Assembly: GCF_030704535.1 (NCBI RefSeq)
Contig: NC_081808.1
Coordinates: 23,253,501 to 23,317,500, forward strand
Origin: Vitis vinifera
Taxonomy: Eukaryota > Streptophyta > Magnoliopsida > Vitales > Vitaceae
DNA length: 64,000 nucleotides
Reading direction: 5' to 3'
Under the pieces are notes generated by a model. The model made no database searches. It saw only the letters and a list, made by a program, of their open reading frames with translations, and was not told the origin of the DNA. Below, in pieces: positions 1 through 10,722 of the stretch (position 1 is the stretch's first letter; each line of letters opens with the position of its first letter). Position numbers and translations under genes: made by a program.

Positions 1-349
1 TTCTAACAATCCATGGCTTCAATTAAGCATATCCAAAATAAACAATAAGAGTGCAAAAAAGAATAACCATCCACAAAAAAAAAAAAAAAACCTTCTTTTA
101 ATTTACTAAGCCCTAATTTTTCAATAATAAATCTAAAAATAGAAATGCCAAAAATTTTCCCTCTTTTTCCCTTCTTCCCTCATCCACCAAACAACTAGCG
201 ACACATTCTTAACACACTCCATCCATCATTATCCAACTACATCCAATTTCATCAACATATAAAAACACAAATCAAAATAACAACAACAAAACAAAATCAC
301 AAAATGAACGATACAAGCATGATTAGAATAGCTATGAAAAAAGATATTC

Positions 350-790
350 ACCTGTTGATGGCAACGAAGAGAGAGACTAACAACTAGAGCCTTAGAGAGA
401 GAACGACAGAGCACCTACAACTCCCCATGTCCCTGAATCTACACCGTGAAGTTGTGAGTTGACAATTTTCTCCATTTTGGTCACATGAATCTTGAGATTC
501 TTGAGGGTTTATGGGAAAATAAGAGGTTAGCATCATGAGATTTGGGTTTCTGAGATGAGAGGAAAATGGGGCAAAAGTTAGGGTTTTTCGAGTTTTTTTT
601 CGGTAACTATGAATAAGAAGAAAACAAACTGTCAGGGTTTGGCTTTGAGGTTTCTGGAGCAAAATTTTGAGGAAAATTTCATATGTGGGATTAGAGCAAA
701 ATGAGAGGAAGAATTTTTGAGAAAGTGAGAAATTTCAGATGGTTCTCGGGTTCAAGTAGTAAGTGAAGAGAGATAGAAATGTAATCAAAA
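350..790 (-). other. Possible minus-strand leader exon (weak)
   Basis: Read on the minus strand, this stretch is relatively rich in CT and ends with a plausible exon/intron boundary near 349 (CATCAACAG followed by GTGAATATC). Together with the less AT-rich composition between about 380 and 680, this looks like the 5' untranslated exon of a gene that would continue to the left, beyond the window. The open frames inside it resemble no family I know and are probably UTR shadows. No coding exon of such a gene is visible, so this is a suggestion only. Confidence 0.15.
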
Positions 791-2300
791 CATAAGATTT
801 CCTTTTTTTTTTTTCTTTCTTAAACCTTCCCAGCAACGTGAATGCTGACATGGAGACTGGGTGAGGGCAAAATGGGTATAAAAAGGCTACTCAACACAAA
901 GTGCACAAAAATTATATTATTTTGCACATAAATGGGAGAATCTTAAATTTGCAATTCTTGGGTTTCAAAAACCCAGTTAGTCCTAATGGCCGGCCCAAAA
1001 CATAAGTTTCCCAATTTCTATGATTGTATCACCGTTGACAAGAGATTAGTTGAAAATAAGAACAAATTGAAAGAAATAATCTCACATAAATAATAATTTG
1101 TTTCTCAAAATACAAAATTTTTGGTTCCCTTAGCTTTAGAAAACGTTTTTCTAGTTTTCAATTTCTAAAAACTATTTTCTGTTTTCGATTTTTTCTTTTC
1201 TTGAAAGTGCATTTGATTAAGAAAAATGAAAAAGTGTTTTTAAAAAATGATGCAAATTCTTGTTTGATTTTGGGTTTTCACTAACGAAAAAATAGTGAAA
1301 ATAAATATAATTAACATTTTATATAATAAGATATATTATTAAAAAAATATAATTACGCAAATCTTGTTAAGCACTTTACACATTTCTTACAATTAAATTC
1401 TTTAAAATATATAGTAAAATTAGTTTTATTAAGAAAAATAATATTTCTTTTTTTTTTCCCCTATTTTAAAATTTGAAAATTAATTCTAATAACTTATTAT
1501 TTTAAATTTTTTAATTACACATGAGAGCTGTGGCATTTAAAAACAAATTTTTTTTAATTGCTTACTAGGATACTATAAAGTTTCATAGTTTAAAATATAA
1601 AAAATTAAAATTTTTACGATTTTTGCAACTTATATGATGATGATGATTTTTTAGACTTTTATGATGATGATGATTAAACTTTTCAGAGTAAAAGGTTTGT
1701 TTTTTATGATGATGACGATGATTAAACTCTTTAAAGTAAAAGGTTTGTTTTTAATATCATGGTATAAAACTTTGGATATTGTGTGTTGACTTTTTTTAAT
1801 TTTACTTTCAAAGAAAACAAAATTATGGTTGAAAAGAGATTTGGATGTTATGGTTCCATTTTTATTTTCTAGTAATTGAGATACAAAAATAGAAAAAGTG
1901 AATCACAATTTGGTGTATTCAAAATTTACTTAAGAAAAAGTGAAAATTGTTTTCAAAAAGGTTGAAAACATAAAAGGAATAAAATCAAATTAAAGACCTT
2001 GTGGATTCTATAAGATCAAAGAAATATAAATATTATAAACACAAATATGAATAAAATATTATCTAAAATGAAATATTATGTTAAAACTATAATATAAATA
2101 TTTTTTATTATTTGTTAGACTATGAATTATTGTAAGTGTGCATATTTTACATTATATATATTATTTTACGTAGCAAATCATAAATTTTCACTTATCTTAA
2201 CGCAATTGGAGACGTCTGCATGTAGCAAATCATAATGCATCTGGGTTTTGATTACCTCTAATCGGATAATTTCGAATTTTCTCTAAAATATCCCATGCCA
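791..2300. other. AT-rich intergenic DNA upstream of gene A
   Basis: No gene is visible here. The stretch is homopolymer-rich and AT-rich, with many short A and T runs. It contains a local tandem duplication with a period of about 45 bp at 1661-1756: an ATGATGATG run followed by TTAAACT and AGTAAAAGGTTTG, present twice. From about 2225 the sequence resembles the region upstream of gene B near 22840-22920 (GCATCTGGGTT and a following AT-rich stretch), so the proximal promoter was duplicated along with the gene. Confidence 0.5.
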
Positions 2301-2306
2301 CCCACT

Positions 2307-2430
2307 CTCCTTTACTCTCCTTTTCCTAACTTTGCCTCTGCCTATAAATATATGTCATTTGGTTTCCATGTCAGCTTGTCTCCTTTACTCTCCTTTTTCT
2401 AACTTTGCCTTTGTCTCTATCATTTGGTTT
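2307..2430 (+). promoter_or_regulatory. Core promoter of gene A with internal duplication
   Basis: A TATA box (TATAAATA, 2343-2350) lies about 130 bp upstream of the start codon of gene A. The surrounding CT-rich sequence is duplicated with a period of about 73 bp: CTCCTTTACTCTCC through CATTTGGTTT at 2307-2366 and again at 2380-2430. The second copy has lost the TATA segment. Gene B has one TATAAATA followed by GTCATTTGGCTTC, so the single arrangement is probably ancestral and the duplication specific to A. Transcription would start near 2375. Confidence 0.5.
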
Positions 2431-2481
2431 CAGTGGTACACATCCCAACCATCTAAGCTCGTAACAGGTGAGGAGGTATTC

Positions 2482-5132
2482 ATGGTTGGGAAGTTGGAGC
2501 AACTGTTGGAATGGCTGAAACCGGTCATGGCAATGGCAGTGTTTGAGATAGCAATTGGAGGAGTAAATATTCTTTACAAATTAGCTACCAAAGATGGCAT
2601 GATCGTGAAGATCATGATAGCTTATCGAATGCTGTTTGCTGCAGTTTCAATGGTTCCTCTCGCCCTAATAGGAGAATGGTAATTAACTTTTATTGTTTTT
2701 ATTTAATAGTTTTCATTTTGGGTGATCTATATATATTATGTTTCTAAATATTTGGATTTATTTTTCTTAACAGGAATAGTAGACCCAAATTGACAAAAAG
2801 GATTTTCTTTCTTGGTTTCTTCTTAAGCATATTTGGGTAGTTCTTCAAAGAATCATCTTGGAGTATTGTTTTATTCTGTTTTACTACTTGGGATGTATGA
2901 CAATAATTATTACAATTTATTATTTAACTTCTCTTTTCAGAGGATCATTAAGCCAAAATTTATATGGTGAGAGTTTGGCTTTAACATCTGCAACATTTGT
3001 AGCAGCAATGACGAATCTTATCCCTGCTATGACATTTGTTATGGCTATTATATTAAGGTACAATCATTAAAATTTATGTATAAGACTCTTTTATGTTGAT
3101 GTAACTTTAGGTACCTTTCCATTTTTCAATCAATTAACTTACCCCACATTGATGCTTTTTAATTTGTTTCTTTTTTTTTTTTCTGAATTTTTGGTATTAG
3201 GATTTTAATTTTATTAAATATTGCATTTACATACAAATTTTCTTTACTTACCTATAAATAAAGCCTTATTTTTTTAGGATGGAGAGTCTGTCAATTAAAA
3301 CAAATATAGGAAAAGCTAAGGTGTTGGGCACTATATTGAGCATAGCTGGTGCAATGGTTCTCACCTTTTACAAGGGAAGAGAGATCAAGCTATGGTCTAC
3401 AAACATCAATTTGCTACATCAAGATCATCATGACATGTCAGAGCAGTCTTCTAGAAATCAAGCACTGGGTGGATTTCTAGGTGTGGCTAGTGCTGTGTCT
3501 ATGGCAGTCTGGATGATACTTCAGGTGACCTTGTCTTGAGATTAATTTAAATTTTAAACACTAAATTATTGCAAAACCTTCACCTTGAAACACTCAGACA
3601 GTTCCTTCAGCAGAAGAACTAATCTGTGCTCGCTTTAATGACTGAGGAGGTTCGTTTTGGCAAACTTTGCAACCGCTTAACTATATATTTTGTTGGATTC
3701 CCACAAAGTACCAGCCATTTTTTCTTCATGACAGGCCACTTTGCTTTGTTCTTGCTTCCAAAAAAAGACAGACTTGTCTACAATCACCACTTGGGCTTGT
3801 CCAACCATGAAAGATATGGGATTTGTTTGGACGTAACATTCGGTTGCTACTTGCTTCTATTAGGATATTTTAACTCAGATTGAATTTTTCTTCTGTCTTT
3901 TTTATCCTGACAGGCAAAGCTGAGTATGGAATATCCACCTTACTCTGCTACTGCTCTTATGTCTCTTTGTGCATCCATCCAATCAGTTGTATATGCCCTT
4001 TGCACTGAAAGGCATTGGTCTGCATGGAAGCTTGGTTGGAATGTCAGACTTCTCACGGTTGTTTATGGTGTAAGATGCTTCCTTCAAATATCATGAATTT
4101 ATAAGAAGGACTTGCTAAGATAACATTATCCGTATGTTAAAAGTATATTGTTGTTAACCTTATCTCTACAGCAGTTTATAGATGTTGCACTATTTTTAAA
4201 GTTTGAGATGGAGTTAGAAGAATGGTTTTTTTCTAATAAATAGTATATATGAGATAGGCTCACATGCATGGTGAATAAGAATAAGCAATATCATGTAACA
4301 ACCTGCACCAAATCTTGTAGATATTGTTCGCTCTGGGCCTAAAGGGGTCCTCACGGCTTTAAAATACGTGTACAGAGTTAAGAGGAACTCATACTTATAT
4401 AATCACCTCTCCTATCCGATATGAGATATCATGAACACCCTCATGCAGACACAACATCCTCATTGTGTCTAATGGGATTGCGGGGCCAAACAGACAAATA
4501 CCCCATACGGGGCTAAACAAATCCCTACATCGAGATCGAAGATTGGCTTTGATACCATTTATAAAAACTCGCACCCAACTGTATAGTTATTGTCTGCTCT
4601 AGGCTCAAAAGGGTCTTCACAGTTTTAAAAAGTGTTTACAAAGGTAAGAGGAGTTTAAACTTATACAGTGTTAAAAACTTTTTCCCTTATTCAATATGAG
4701 ATATTACATATCATTTATGTTAAATTGATGTCATCTTTCAAAATTTTAGGAATGAAGATACAACACTATTTTAAAATTCTAAGATTTGACTAGGAGTTTG
4801 GTTTGCAGGGAGTTGTAGCCTCTGGGTTGATGGTTGCACTAATGGCCTGGGTTGCCCGGAGAAGGGGAGCATTATATATAGCTTCTTTCCACCCCTTATT
4901 GCTTATTGTTGTGGCCCTAGCTGGTTCGTTGATGCTAGACGAGAAGCTACACTTGGGAAGGTTTGATACTTATTCCATTTTACCTTAAAAGAAAATGTTA
5001 TCTCTGCTTTTGTATTAATTCATGGTGTATATGTGCAATAGTCTGCTAGGAGCCGTGTTCATCATTGTCGGCTTATACGTGGTGTTATGGGGCAAAAGCA
5101 AGGAGCTGAAGACTGTTGCTGTAGAAGATTAA
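2482..5132 (+). CDS. WAT1-related / nodulin MtN21-like EamA transporter, gene A (7 exons, intact)
   Basis: Exons 2482-2678, 2774-2836, 2941-3057, 3278-3524, 3914-4069, 4809-4960 and 5042-5132 join in frame with GT-AG introns and give 340 residues. The protein has two EamA repeats, roughly residues 15-145 and 190-325, with about ten hydrophobic helices. Family landmarks are FYKLA-type (here LYKLATKDGM), TSATFVAAMTNLIPAMTF, LTFYKG at the end of repeat 1, and LDEKLHLG in repeat 2. Such proteins are membrane permeases of the drug/metabolite transporter superfamily; members move auxin, amino acids or other small metabolites, and the substrate here cannot be told. The start is chosen by alignment with MAGTF and MGGKL of the paralogs; an in-frame upstream ATG at 2332 lies before the TATA box. 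The C-terminal tail is about 20 residues shorter than that of B because of an in-frame deletion after KSKEL. Confidence 0.88.
3560..3895. other. Extra, less AT-rich insert in intron 4 of gene A
   Basis: Intron 4 is 389 bp in gene A but only 107 bp in gene B. The extra 300 bp or so has nearly balanced composition and is open in one frame for 85 codons (3626-3883), unlike the A/T-run intron sequence around it. I recognise no protein family in any frame. It could be a captured gene fragment or a decayed transposon; no clear terminal repeats or target duplication are visible. Confidence 0.3.
4294..4708 (-). mobile_element. TRIM element copy 1 (miniature LTR element) in intron 5 of gene A
   Basis: A 415-bp insertion is bounded by a perfect 5-bp target duplication, TATCA, at 4289-4293 and 4709-4713. 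Two direct repeats of about 140-150 bp (4294-4434 and about 4559-4708) have TG...CA ends. Between them, next to the right repeat, lies GGCTTTGATACCAT. On the minus strand this reads ATGGTATCAAAGCC, the primer-binding site for initiator-methionine tRNA, so the element points to the minus strand. A purine-rich tract (GAGGGTGTTC on the minus strand) abuts the left repeat. It has no coding capacity. This is the definition of a terminal-repeat retrotransposon in miniature. Two relatives are at 18241-18660 and 25584-25940. Confidence 0.8.
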
Positions 5133-6690
5133 TTTGGTGATCCCAGCTACTTCATGAGGGCGCTATAGATTAATAGGGTGCATGGTTTTGTGGTGATGTA
5201 TGTTGGTTATTGACTTGGTTGGATATTAGTATCCGTACATGAAATGCTGATGCTTTATTCGGTGAATATTCAAACATATATCATAATTGTAAGGTAAATT
5301 GTTTAAATGGAAAAAAACTCGAAAGTATTTTTGAATGGAAAGTCCAAGCTTCTTTTCTCTAATTTTAATATTTTTCAATTTCTTTTAATTGCACATTAAT
5401 TCAAGATCAATTTAATTAACCACAAATAACAAAAACTCAAAAAAATAATAATAATAAATATATAAATAAACTCAAGCTATAATAAGAGACATGAAACATA
5501 TGTAGAAAATCACTTACAAAATTTTAACCAAAATCTTTGCAAATGTAAAACTACAACTTTTTAGACCACAAAAAAAAAAAAAAAAAAAACCCTCAATTAT
5601 AAGAAGGAATTCAGTTTTATTTCATTTGGACATGGTTACTTCCAATGGTATTATTTAGGACAGCAATTACACTTTCCTTTCCTAACCTTGAACCCCCCAC
5701 CCCACTCTAAATAAAAAAAACAAAAAAAGAAAAAAAGAAAAAGAAAAAAAGAAAAGGACCACCCGTACCCACCATTATTCATCACATCTCCCCACTTATT
5801 TTTCTTGCATTTGTTATGCAAGTAGCAGGAGCCCACAACAAAACCTTATTGTGGAAGTGCAGAGCCCAGCCCCAACTGACAACCCGCATACGAAAGAACT
5901 GTAGCTTTACGCGCGCTTCATCTAATAAATAGGCGTTTGTGTTCTTTGTGTTGCCAATGCGGGATTGCCTTTATGTATATATATATCCTCTTATAAGCCA
6001 AATATAAATTTATAAATAAAATTATAAATATTTTTAATTAAAAAAAAATTATCATTTCTTTTACATCCGAATTAAATATATTATCATCTTAAATTAATGT
6101 GTTTCAAATTCATCATATTATTATTTATCGAGTTTATTGGTTTAAGGTTATAAGTTTATTATACATATATTAATTTCTTCGTTATAATAATTTCAATACA
6201 CGTATTATTGTTTTTATAATTTTTCTTTTAAGTGTTTTTTTTTTTAACATTTATGAGTTTCAATCGATTTTCATTTCACTATAATTTTTGTCAAAATTTT
6301 CATCGATATTTTTTTATATATTCGTAAAATATAACTATTGATATATCCATATTGTGATTAGAAACTGAAACTATTGAACTTCTTAGTTCAAAAGATATAG
6401 AACCCATAAGAAATGACTCGTTTAAAATTATCCAAGTAGCAGTCAAACCTTAAACCCGAATTTGGTTAAACAAACCAATTTGTGTTTGCCTCAGAGATGT
6501 AAGACACAACAACTTTGATGACTCCTTGCTAGGAGTTATAGAATCAAACATGACACATGACCTTGTTTATTTCAATTATTTTCCAAACTTAGAGCTAAAT
6601 TGTATAGATGATATGTCTATTCACCTTTAACCCTAAACGTTCAAACCAAAGGTTATGACATGGGCCCTAGAGCCAAGAATATCCTTATAG
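5133..6690. other. Intergenic DNA downstream of gene A
   Basis: No gene can be supported. The first 150 bp are the 3' flank of gene A. The rest is AT-rich with poly-A runs (5570-5589), an A/G-rich tract at 5706-5757 and a short less AT-rich patch around 5810-5930. Nothing in it looks like an RNA gene or a complete mobile element. Confidence 0.5.
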
Positions 6691-6699
6691 TATACATGA

Positions 6700-7640
6700 T
6701 ATATTATCAGGCGATGACCACATCAGTAAATGCAAAATGTTAACTAACATCTCCAAAAGGGAAAACCTTTCTATTCCAATCCAATGAGGAACATTCCTCA
6801 ACCATGATTCCTGAAAAAATTCCTTGGGAATCCTATCATGCAAGATGATAAAGGAAATGTTAGATTATATTTTTCCAAAAGAGAAGGATCAAACAATAGA
6901 ATTTCTACTCCAAGTAGTAGAATTTCTTCTTCTCTTCGACCCTCTTTTGAGTACAAACCCGAAAAAGCTTCTCTCAAATTAGAAGATGTTGACTTTACTC
7001 CTAACATTCCTTAACCTAGGTATGTTACCTAGGAGTCACCTCCAACTTCTCCAATAGACTCTCAAATGATGCTTGATGATAGATAGTCTAGAACCTTTTG
7101 AAATAGATAAGGATTATCTAAGGAAAGAGGTTAAACTTTCAAAACATGATCAAAAGAGAAAATGGTTTTTTCTCTAAAGCCCTTACAACTCAAACTAGAG
7201 AAACCTTTAGAGATGATTGGTACACATACATGGAAAGGAATAGAATAGATATTCCCATGTTTACGTGCTTTGAAATCTATGCTTCAAACAACAATATTGA
7301 ATTTCCATTTAGGGAAGTTGATATGTTTCAGAAAGGATAAACTTGGAAAACTACACCAAACAAAACTGTTATTTCAAATCATCCTCCTTTAAAAGAAATA
7401 AAAATAACAACTCAAAACAGTGAAATAGTTGCTTCTCCTTTCAAAACAATAGGACCAAAGGATATTGAAGGAAGAATAGTAACCTTGAAAGACTATAAAA
7501 GCATTCAACAAAAAAATAATTTTACTAATCAAATCTTAGGTACAATAGAGAGAAAAACTTTAGAAAGAAAAACCCCCCTATTGTGAAAACAAAGCCTTGT
7601 AATGAGTTCAGCTTTGAGAACCTCTCTTCAAAGTTCTCCT
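6700..7640 (+). pseudogene. Decayed viral-like/retroelement polyprotein relic, possibly endogenous pararetrovirus
   Basis: Several short plus-strand frames follow each other with stops and frame changes between them, the longest at 7146-7340. Their composition (many Lys, Glu, Asn, aromatic residues) is that of a decayed polyprotein rather than of random AT-rich DNA. The style, including a WYTYME...FEIYASNN-type stretch, reminds me of movement/capsid-region sequences of endogenous Caulimoviridae seen in plant genomes, but I cannot confirm this by eye. A possible polyadenylation signal (AATAAA within 7704-7714) follows. The relic is clearly non-functional. An unclassified LTR element is an equal alternative. 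Confidence 0.3.
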
Positions 7641-7644
7641 TTGT

Positions 7645-7698
7645 AATCTTCAAATTCAAAGTTTGTAAGTTTAATCTTCAAATTCAAAGTTTGTAAGT
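7645..7698. repeat. 28-bp tandem duplication
   Basis: The unit AATCTTCAAATTCAAAGTTT plus GTAAGTTT occurs twice head to tail with a period of 28 bp. It lies just downstream of the polyprotein-like relic and just upstream of a second duplication at 7827-7966, in sequence of the same TTCAAA-rich character. Confidence 0.8.
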
Positions 7699-7826
7699 CG
7701 TTTCAAATAAAGTTTAAATTTCAAATTTAGTTATGTCTTCTTTTATGCATTTTATTTTTAAGATCTTGTTTGAAGAAGATGAACTCTCTTGATTCACTAT
7801 CTAGTTGTCTGGGTTTTAAGCAAGAC

Positions 7827-7966
7827 CACTTGTGTCTCCTTTAGATTTAACTGAGAGAATTCTTCAAAGTTCAACCTTGATCTTCAAATTTGAGGTCACT
7901 TGTGTCTCCTTTAGATTTAACTGGGAGAATTTCTCAAAGTTCAACCTTGATCTTCAAATTTGAGGT
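7827..7966. repeat. 70-bp tandem duplication
   Basis: A 70-bp unit beginning CACTTGTGTCTCCTTTAGAT and ending TTCAAATTTGAGGT is present twice (7827-7896 and 7897-7966) with only a few substitutions. Together with the 28-bp duplication at 7645 it suggests the leader or long-terminal region of a retroelement or pararetrovirus. Confidence 0.85.
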
Positions 7967-8415
7967 CTTCTTACTATCGATTTTGTTTTCCACATTGATC
8001 CTGCATTTATTGTCTATGGTGACATAACCATGTTCGTACCTTCCTCACAAAGTTATTAATCAAATAGATATGGCCTCTCAAACAAAACCTACTCTTAGGA
8101 TGATTCAATTCTTGATCAATTGATGCATTAGCCTTGTTTCTATTAAGCTAAATTTCTCAAACTAACTCCTATGGTGTTATGAGGTTCTACCATTGGTACA
8201 AAGTCTTGGAATCGTGAATCACAAATGCTAGGAAATAATGCAAGAATTTCAATGACGAAGAGAAAACATCATCAAATCTTGAATACAATGCTTGAGTCAA
8301 GAATATGGGTACAAACCTAAGGGTTTCTTGGTATAAGGGCTTAAAATGTGTTTACAGAGTGGGATATATATGCTAAACCCTCAAAAGCAATTTGGTTCCT
8401 ATCCAATTTTCTTGA
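7967..8415. other. Unassigned DNA between the relic and the Copia element
   Basis: No gene or complete repeat is visible. The sequence has ordinary composition and a few short frames without recognisable similarity. It ends at the 5-bp CTTGA that serves as left target site of the Copia element. Confidence 0.4.
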
Positions 8416-8720
8416 TGTGGGAAATCTGGGAGATATTTTCTGCTATTCAAATATTGTTGTTTTGTTTAAATAATAAATCTGATTATATATCAACTTCTAG
8501 GAGTTAGTTGTTATTTTTAAAAATTATTATTTAGAGTTTAAATTTAAATTTTTTTATCCTGTTTTTTAGGAGTCAGGTTTTTAGCTGACTTTGAATAAGT
8601 CTCCTAGTTTCTAGGCAGAAAGATTGTTAATTATTCTCTAGCTATCTATTTAATTAGTTGTAATCTCCAACCTTGTAATTAATTTGAATTTCAAAAAGTT
8701 GAGAAACTAGTTCGGTTTCA
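8416..8720 (+). repeat. Left (5') LTR of the plus-strand Copia element
   Basis: 305 bp, TGTGGGAAATC to CGGTTTCA. It aligns over its full length to 12753-13067, including GATATTTTCTGCTATTCAAA and AATAAGTCTCCTAGTTT. Differences are spread along the length, so the insertion is not recent. Confidence 0.85.
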
Positions 8721-8814
8721 TGGAATCAGAGCTTGGATACTTGATCTGAGTAATGTCTAATGATGGCTAAGACAACCATGACTGGTGTGATAAGAGGCAA
8801 CAACTTTGACCGGT

Positions 8815-9723
8815 TCTGAAAACATTGTTCATAACCTTTGTTGATGATTACTCCAAAGCTGGTTAGGTTTATTTATTAAAAGAGAAATTTGAAGCTGCCC
8901 AAATCCTTAAAAGAATTTACTTTATGATTCAAAACCAATTTCAAACCTCTGTGAATATATTTCAAACTGATAATGACAGAATATTTTAATACTATCCTTA
9001 GAGATTTTTTCCTTGAAAAAGGGATTGTCCGTCAAAGCACTTGTGTCAATACTCCACAACAAAATGGGATTGTTGAATGGAAAGATAGGCATCTATTAAA
9101 AGTAGCTCAATCATTGATGTTCGGGAGTAAAGAAAATTTTTTGGGTTGATGCCATTCTTACAGCTTCTCAACTTATAAATGGAATGTCTTCCAAAGTTTT
9201 AAATTTCAAAATCCCAATCAATGTTTTTCTTGAGTCTTTTCCTGAATCACGACTTTGCACAAATCTTCGGATGCACGGCGTTTGTACATGCTCATGAACC
9301 CCACAAAAGTAAATTAGAACCTTGTGCTCATACATGTATTTTTCTTGGGTATGCTCCTTCACAACGTGGTTACAAGTGTTATGATCCTGTTTCTCATAAA
9401 TTTTATGTGCCCATGGATGTAACCTTTTTTGAAAACCATCCATATTTCACCCAATCTTCGCTTCAGGGAAAGAATGAAAATGAGGATCAAACAACACCAC
9501 CATTTCCGGTTCTGCCCATTTTAGTTATGCTAGAAACACCAAAAAATAACCCACAAATGCCTAGTTTTGTTCAGCCACCAATTCTACCCATTTCAGTTCT
9601 ACCAGAAACTCTAGAAAAAAACCCACAAATGCCCAATTTTGTTCAGCCACTAGTTCTGTCCACTCAACCACTAGTTCTGCCCATTAGTATACAACTACAA
9701 CCACCATCCTTGCCAATAGTTCC
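8815..9723 (+). pseudogene. Copia integrase relic (first part)
   Basis: Frames from about 8840 show the integrase core: a VDDYSKA-type strand (catalytic Asp region), a QTDND block with the second Asp, and TPQQNGIVEW with the catalytic Glu region near 9050-9080. The longest frame, 9221-9723, carries the FGCTAFVH...FLGYAPSQRGYKCYDP block typical of the C-terminal part of Copia integrases, then a Pro-rich linker. Stops near 8985-9010 and 9147 and at least one frameshift break it. The gag-protease part that should precede it is absent, so the element has a large internal deletion. Confidence 0.8.
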
Positions 9724-9930
9724 TGTTGGCGTGAGCTGTCCGTGATTAAAAATATTGTAGCCAGATTTGTTAGAATCCCTTCTGTTAAGGGTCAACTATT
9801 ATAATAGGCGTAATTTGTGTATAGCCTAATTTAGCTTCTATTTTTTCTCTTTGTATTGATATATAACCATCCTCGTCTCTGTACAGAAACATATGGAAAA
9901 ATATATGAGCAATTTCTGATAATTCCAACA
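9724..9930 (+). mobile_element. Probable solo LTR inserted in the Copia element
   Basis: A 207-bp block with matching inverted ends TGTTGG and CCAACA interrupts the Copia reading frame; Copia-like coding sequence resumes after it (CATCCCATCTCAGTGGGTGA...). It contains AT-rich, LTR-like sequence and no coding. The flanking 5-mers GTTCC and CATCC agree at only three positions, so the target duplication has decayed or the ends are slightly misplaced. Confidence 0.45.
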
Positions 9931-10038
9931 CATCCCATCTCAGTGGGTGATAACGAATCACCAACGGAAGCAACACAAACCTCAACAATCAACCGAGCTT
10001 CGTGCCTGCTCTAGGAGGCATGAAGAAGTAGATGCCCT

Positions 10039-10341
10039 TGTTGGGACGTCATTTGTTTGTTTGGCCCTGGTCAGCCGTACCACCGGGACTAGCCGGAATG
10101 GGCCGGACCAGGGTGGCCTCCCCAGGATTCGAACCCAAGTCCAAGACTTAAGGACGTTGAGGTTGCCCTCCTGGTACCATCTGTGCTGCTGCAGCACAGA
10201 TGCTACCAGGAGGGCAACCTCAACGTCCTTAAGTCTTGGACTTGGGTTCGAATCCTGGGGAGGCCACCCTGGTCCGGCCCATTCCGGCTAGTCCCGGTGG
10301 TACGGCTGACCAGGGCCAAACAAACAAATGACGTCCCAACA
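10039..10341. repeat. Palindrome P1, centre 10190
   Basis: The arms of 151 bp mirror each other around base 10190 without gaps; I saw one mismatch (TGGTACCA against TGCTACCA). The right arm carries CAGCACAGATGC near the centre and B-box GGTTCGAATCC at 10245-10255. Outer ends are TGTTGGGACGTCATTTGTTT and its complement. Confidence 0.9.
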
Positions 10342-10722
10342 TAAACGTCGGCCTTTTTTGCTCTGGTGCCAACCATACCACTGAACTGTGCCAGTCAGGG
10401 GCATCACAGCCGGAATGGGCCAGCAGCGCAGAGGCTTATGGGGCCATTTGTTTATTTGGCCCTTGGGGTGACGTCCCCAGGATTCGAACTCAAGACCAAG
10501 CCTTAAGGTGCTTGAGTGTGCCCTCCTGGTACCATCTGCGCTACTAGCGCAGATGGTACCAGGAGGGCACACTCAAGCACCTTAAGGCTTGGTCTTGAGT
10601 TCGAATCCTGGGGACGTCACCCCAAGGGCCAAATAAACAAATGGCCCCTCATAAGACTCTGCGCTGTCCGGCCCACCCTGGTGGCGAACCCCGGGCACCA
10701 GAGCAAAAAAGGCCGACGTTTT
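10342..10722. repeat. Palindrome P2, centre 10544
   Basis: The inner arms 10440-10543 and 10545-10648 mirror each other essentially perfectly around base 10544. Beyond them the symmetry resumes after a variable stretch: AACGTCGGCCTTTTTTGCTC near 10345 and GAGCAAAAAAGGCCGACGTT ending near 10720. The right arm carries A-box TAGCGCAGATGG at 10545-10556 and B-box AGTTCGAATCC at 10598-10608. Confidence 0.88.

Noticed and set aside
2332..2481. Upstream in-frame ATG giving gene A 50 extra residues
   Set aside because: The extension lies across the TATA box and duplicated promoter, and no paralog has such an N-terminus.
9168..9443. A 91-codon minus-strand frame
   Set aside because: It lies wholly opposite the Copia integrase C-terminal block on the plus strand and is its shadow.
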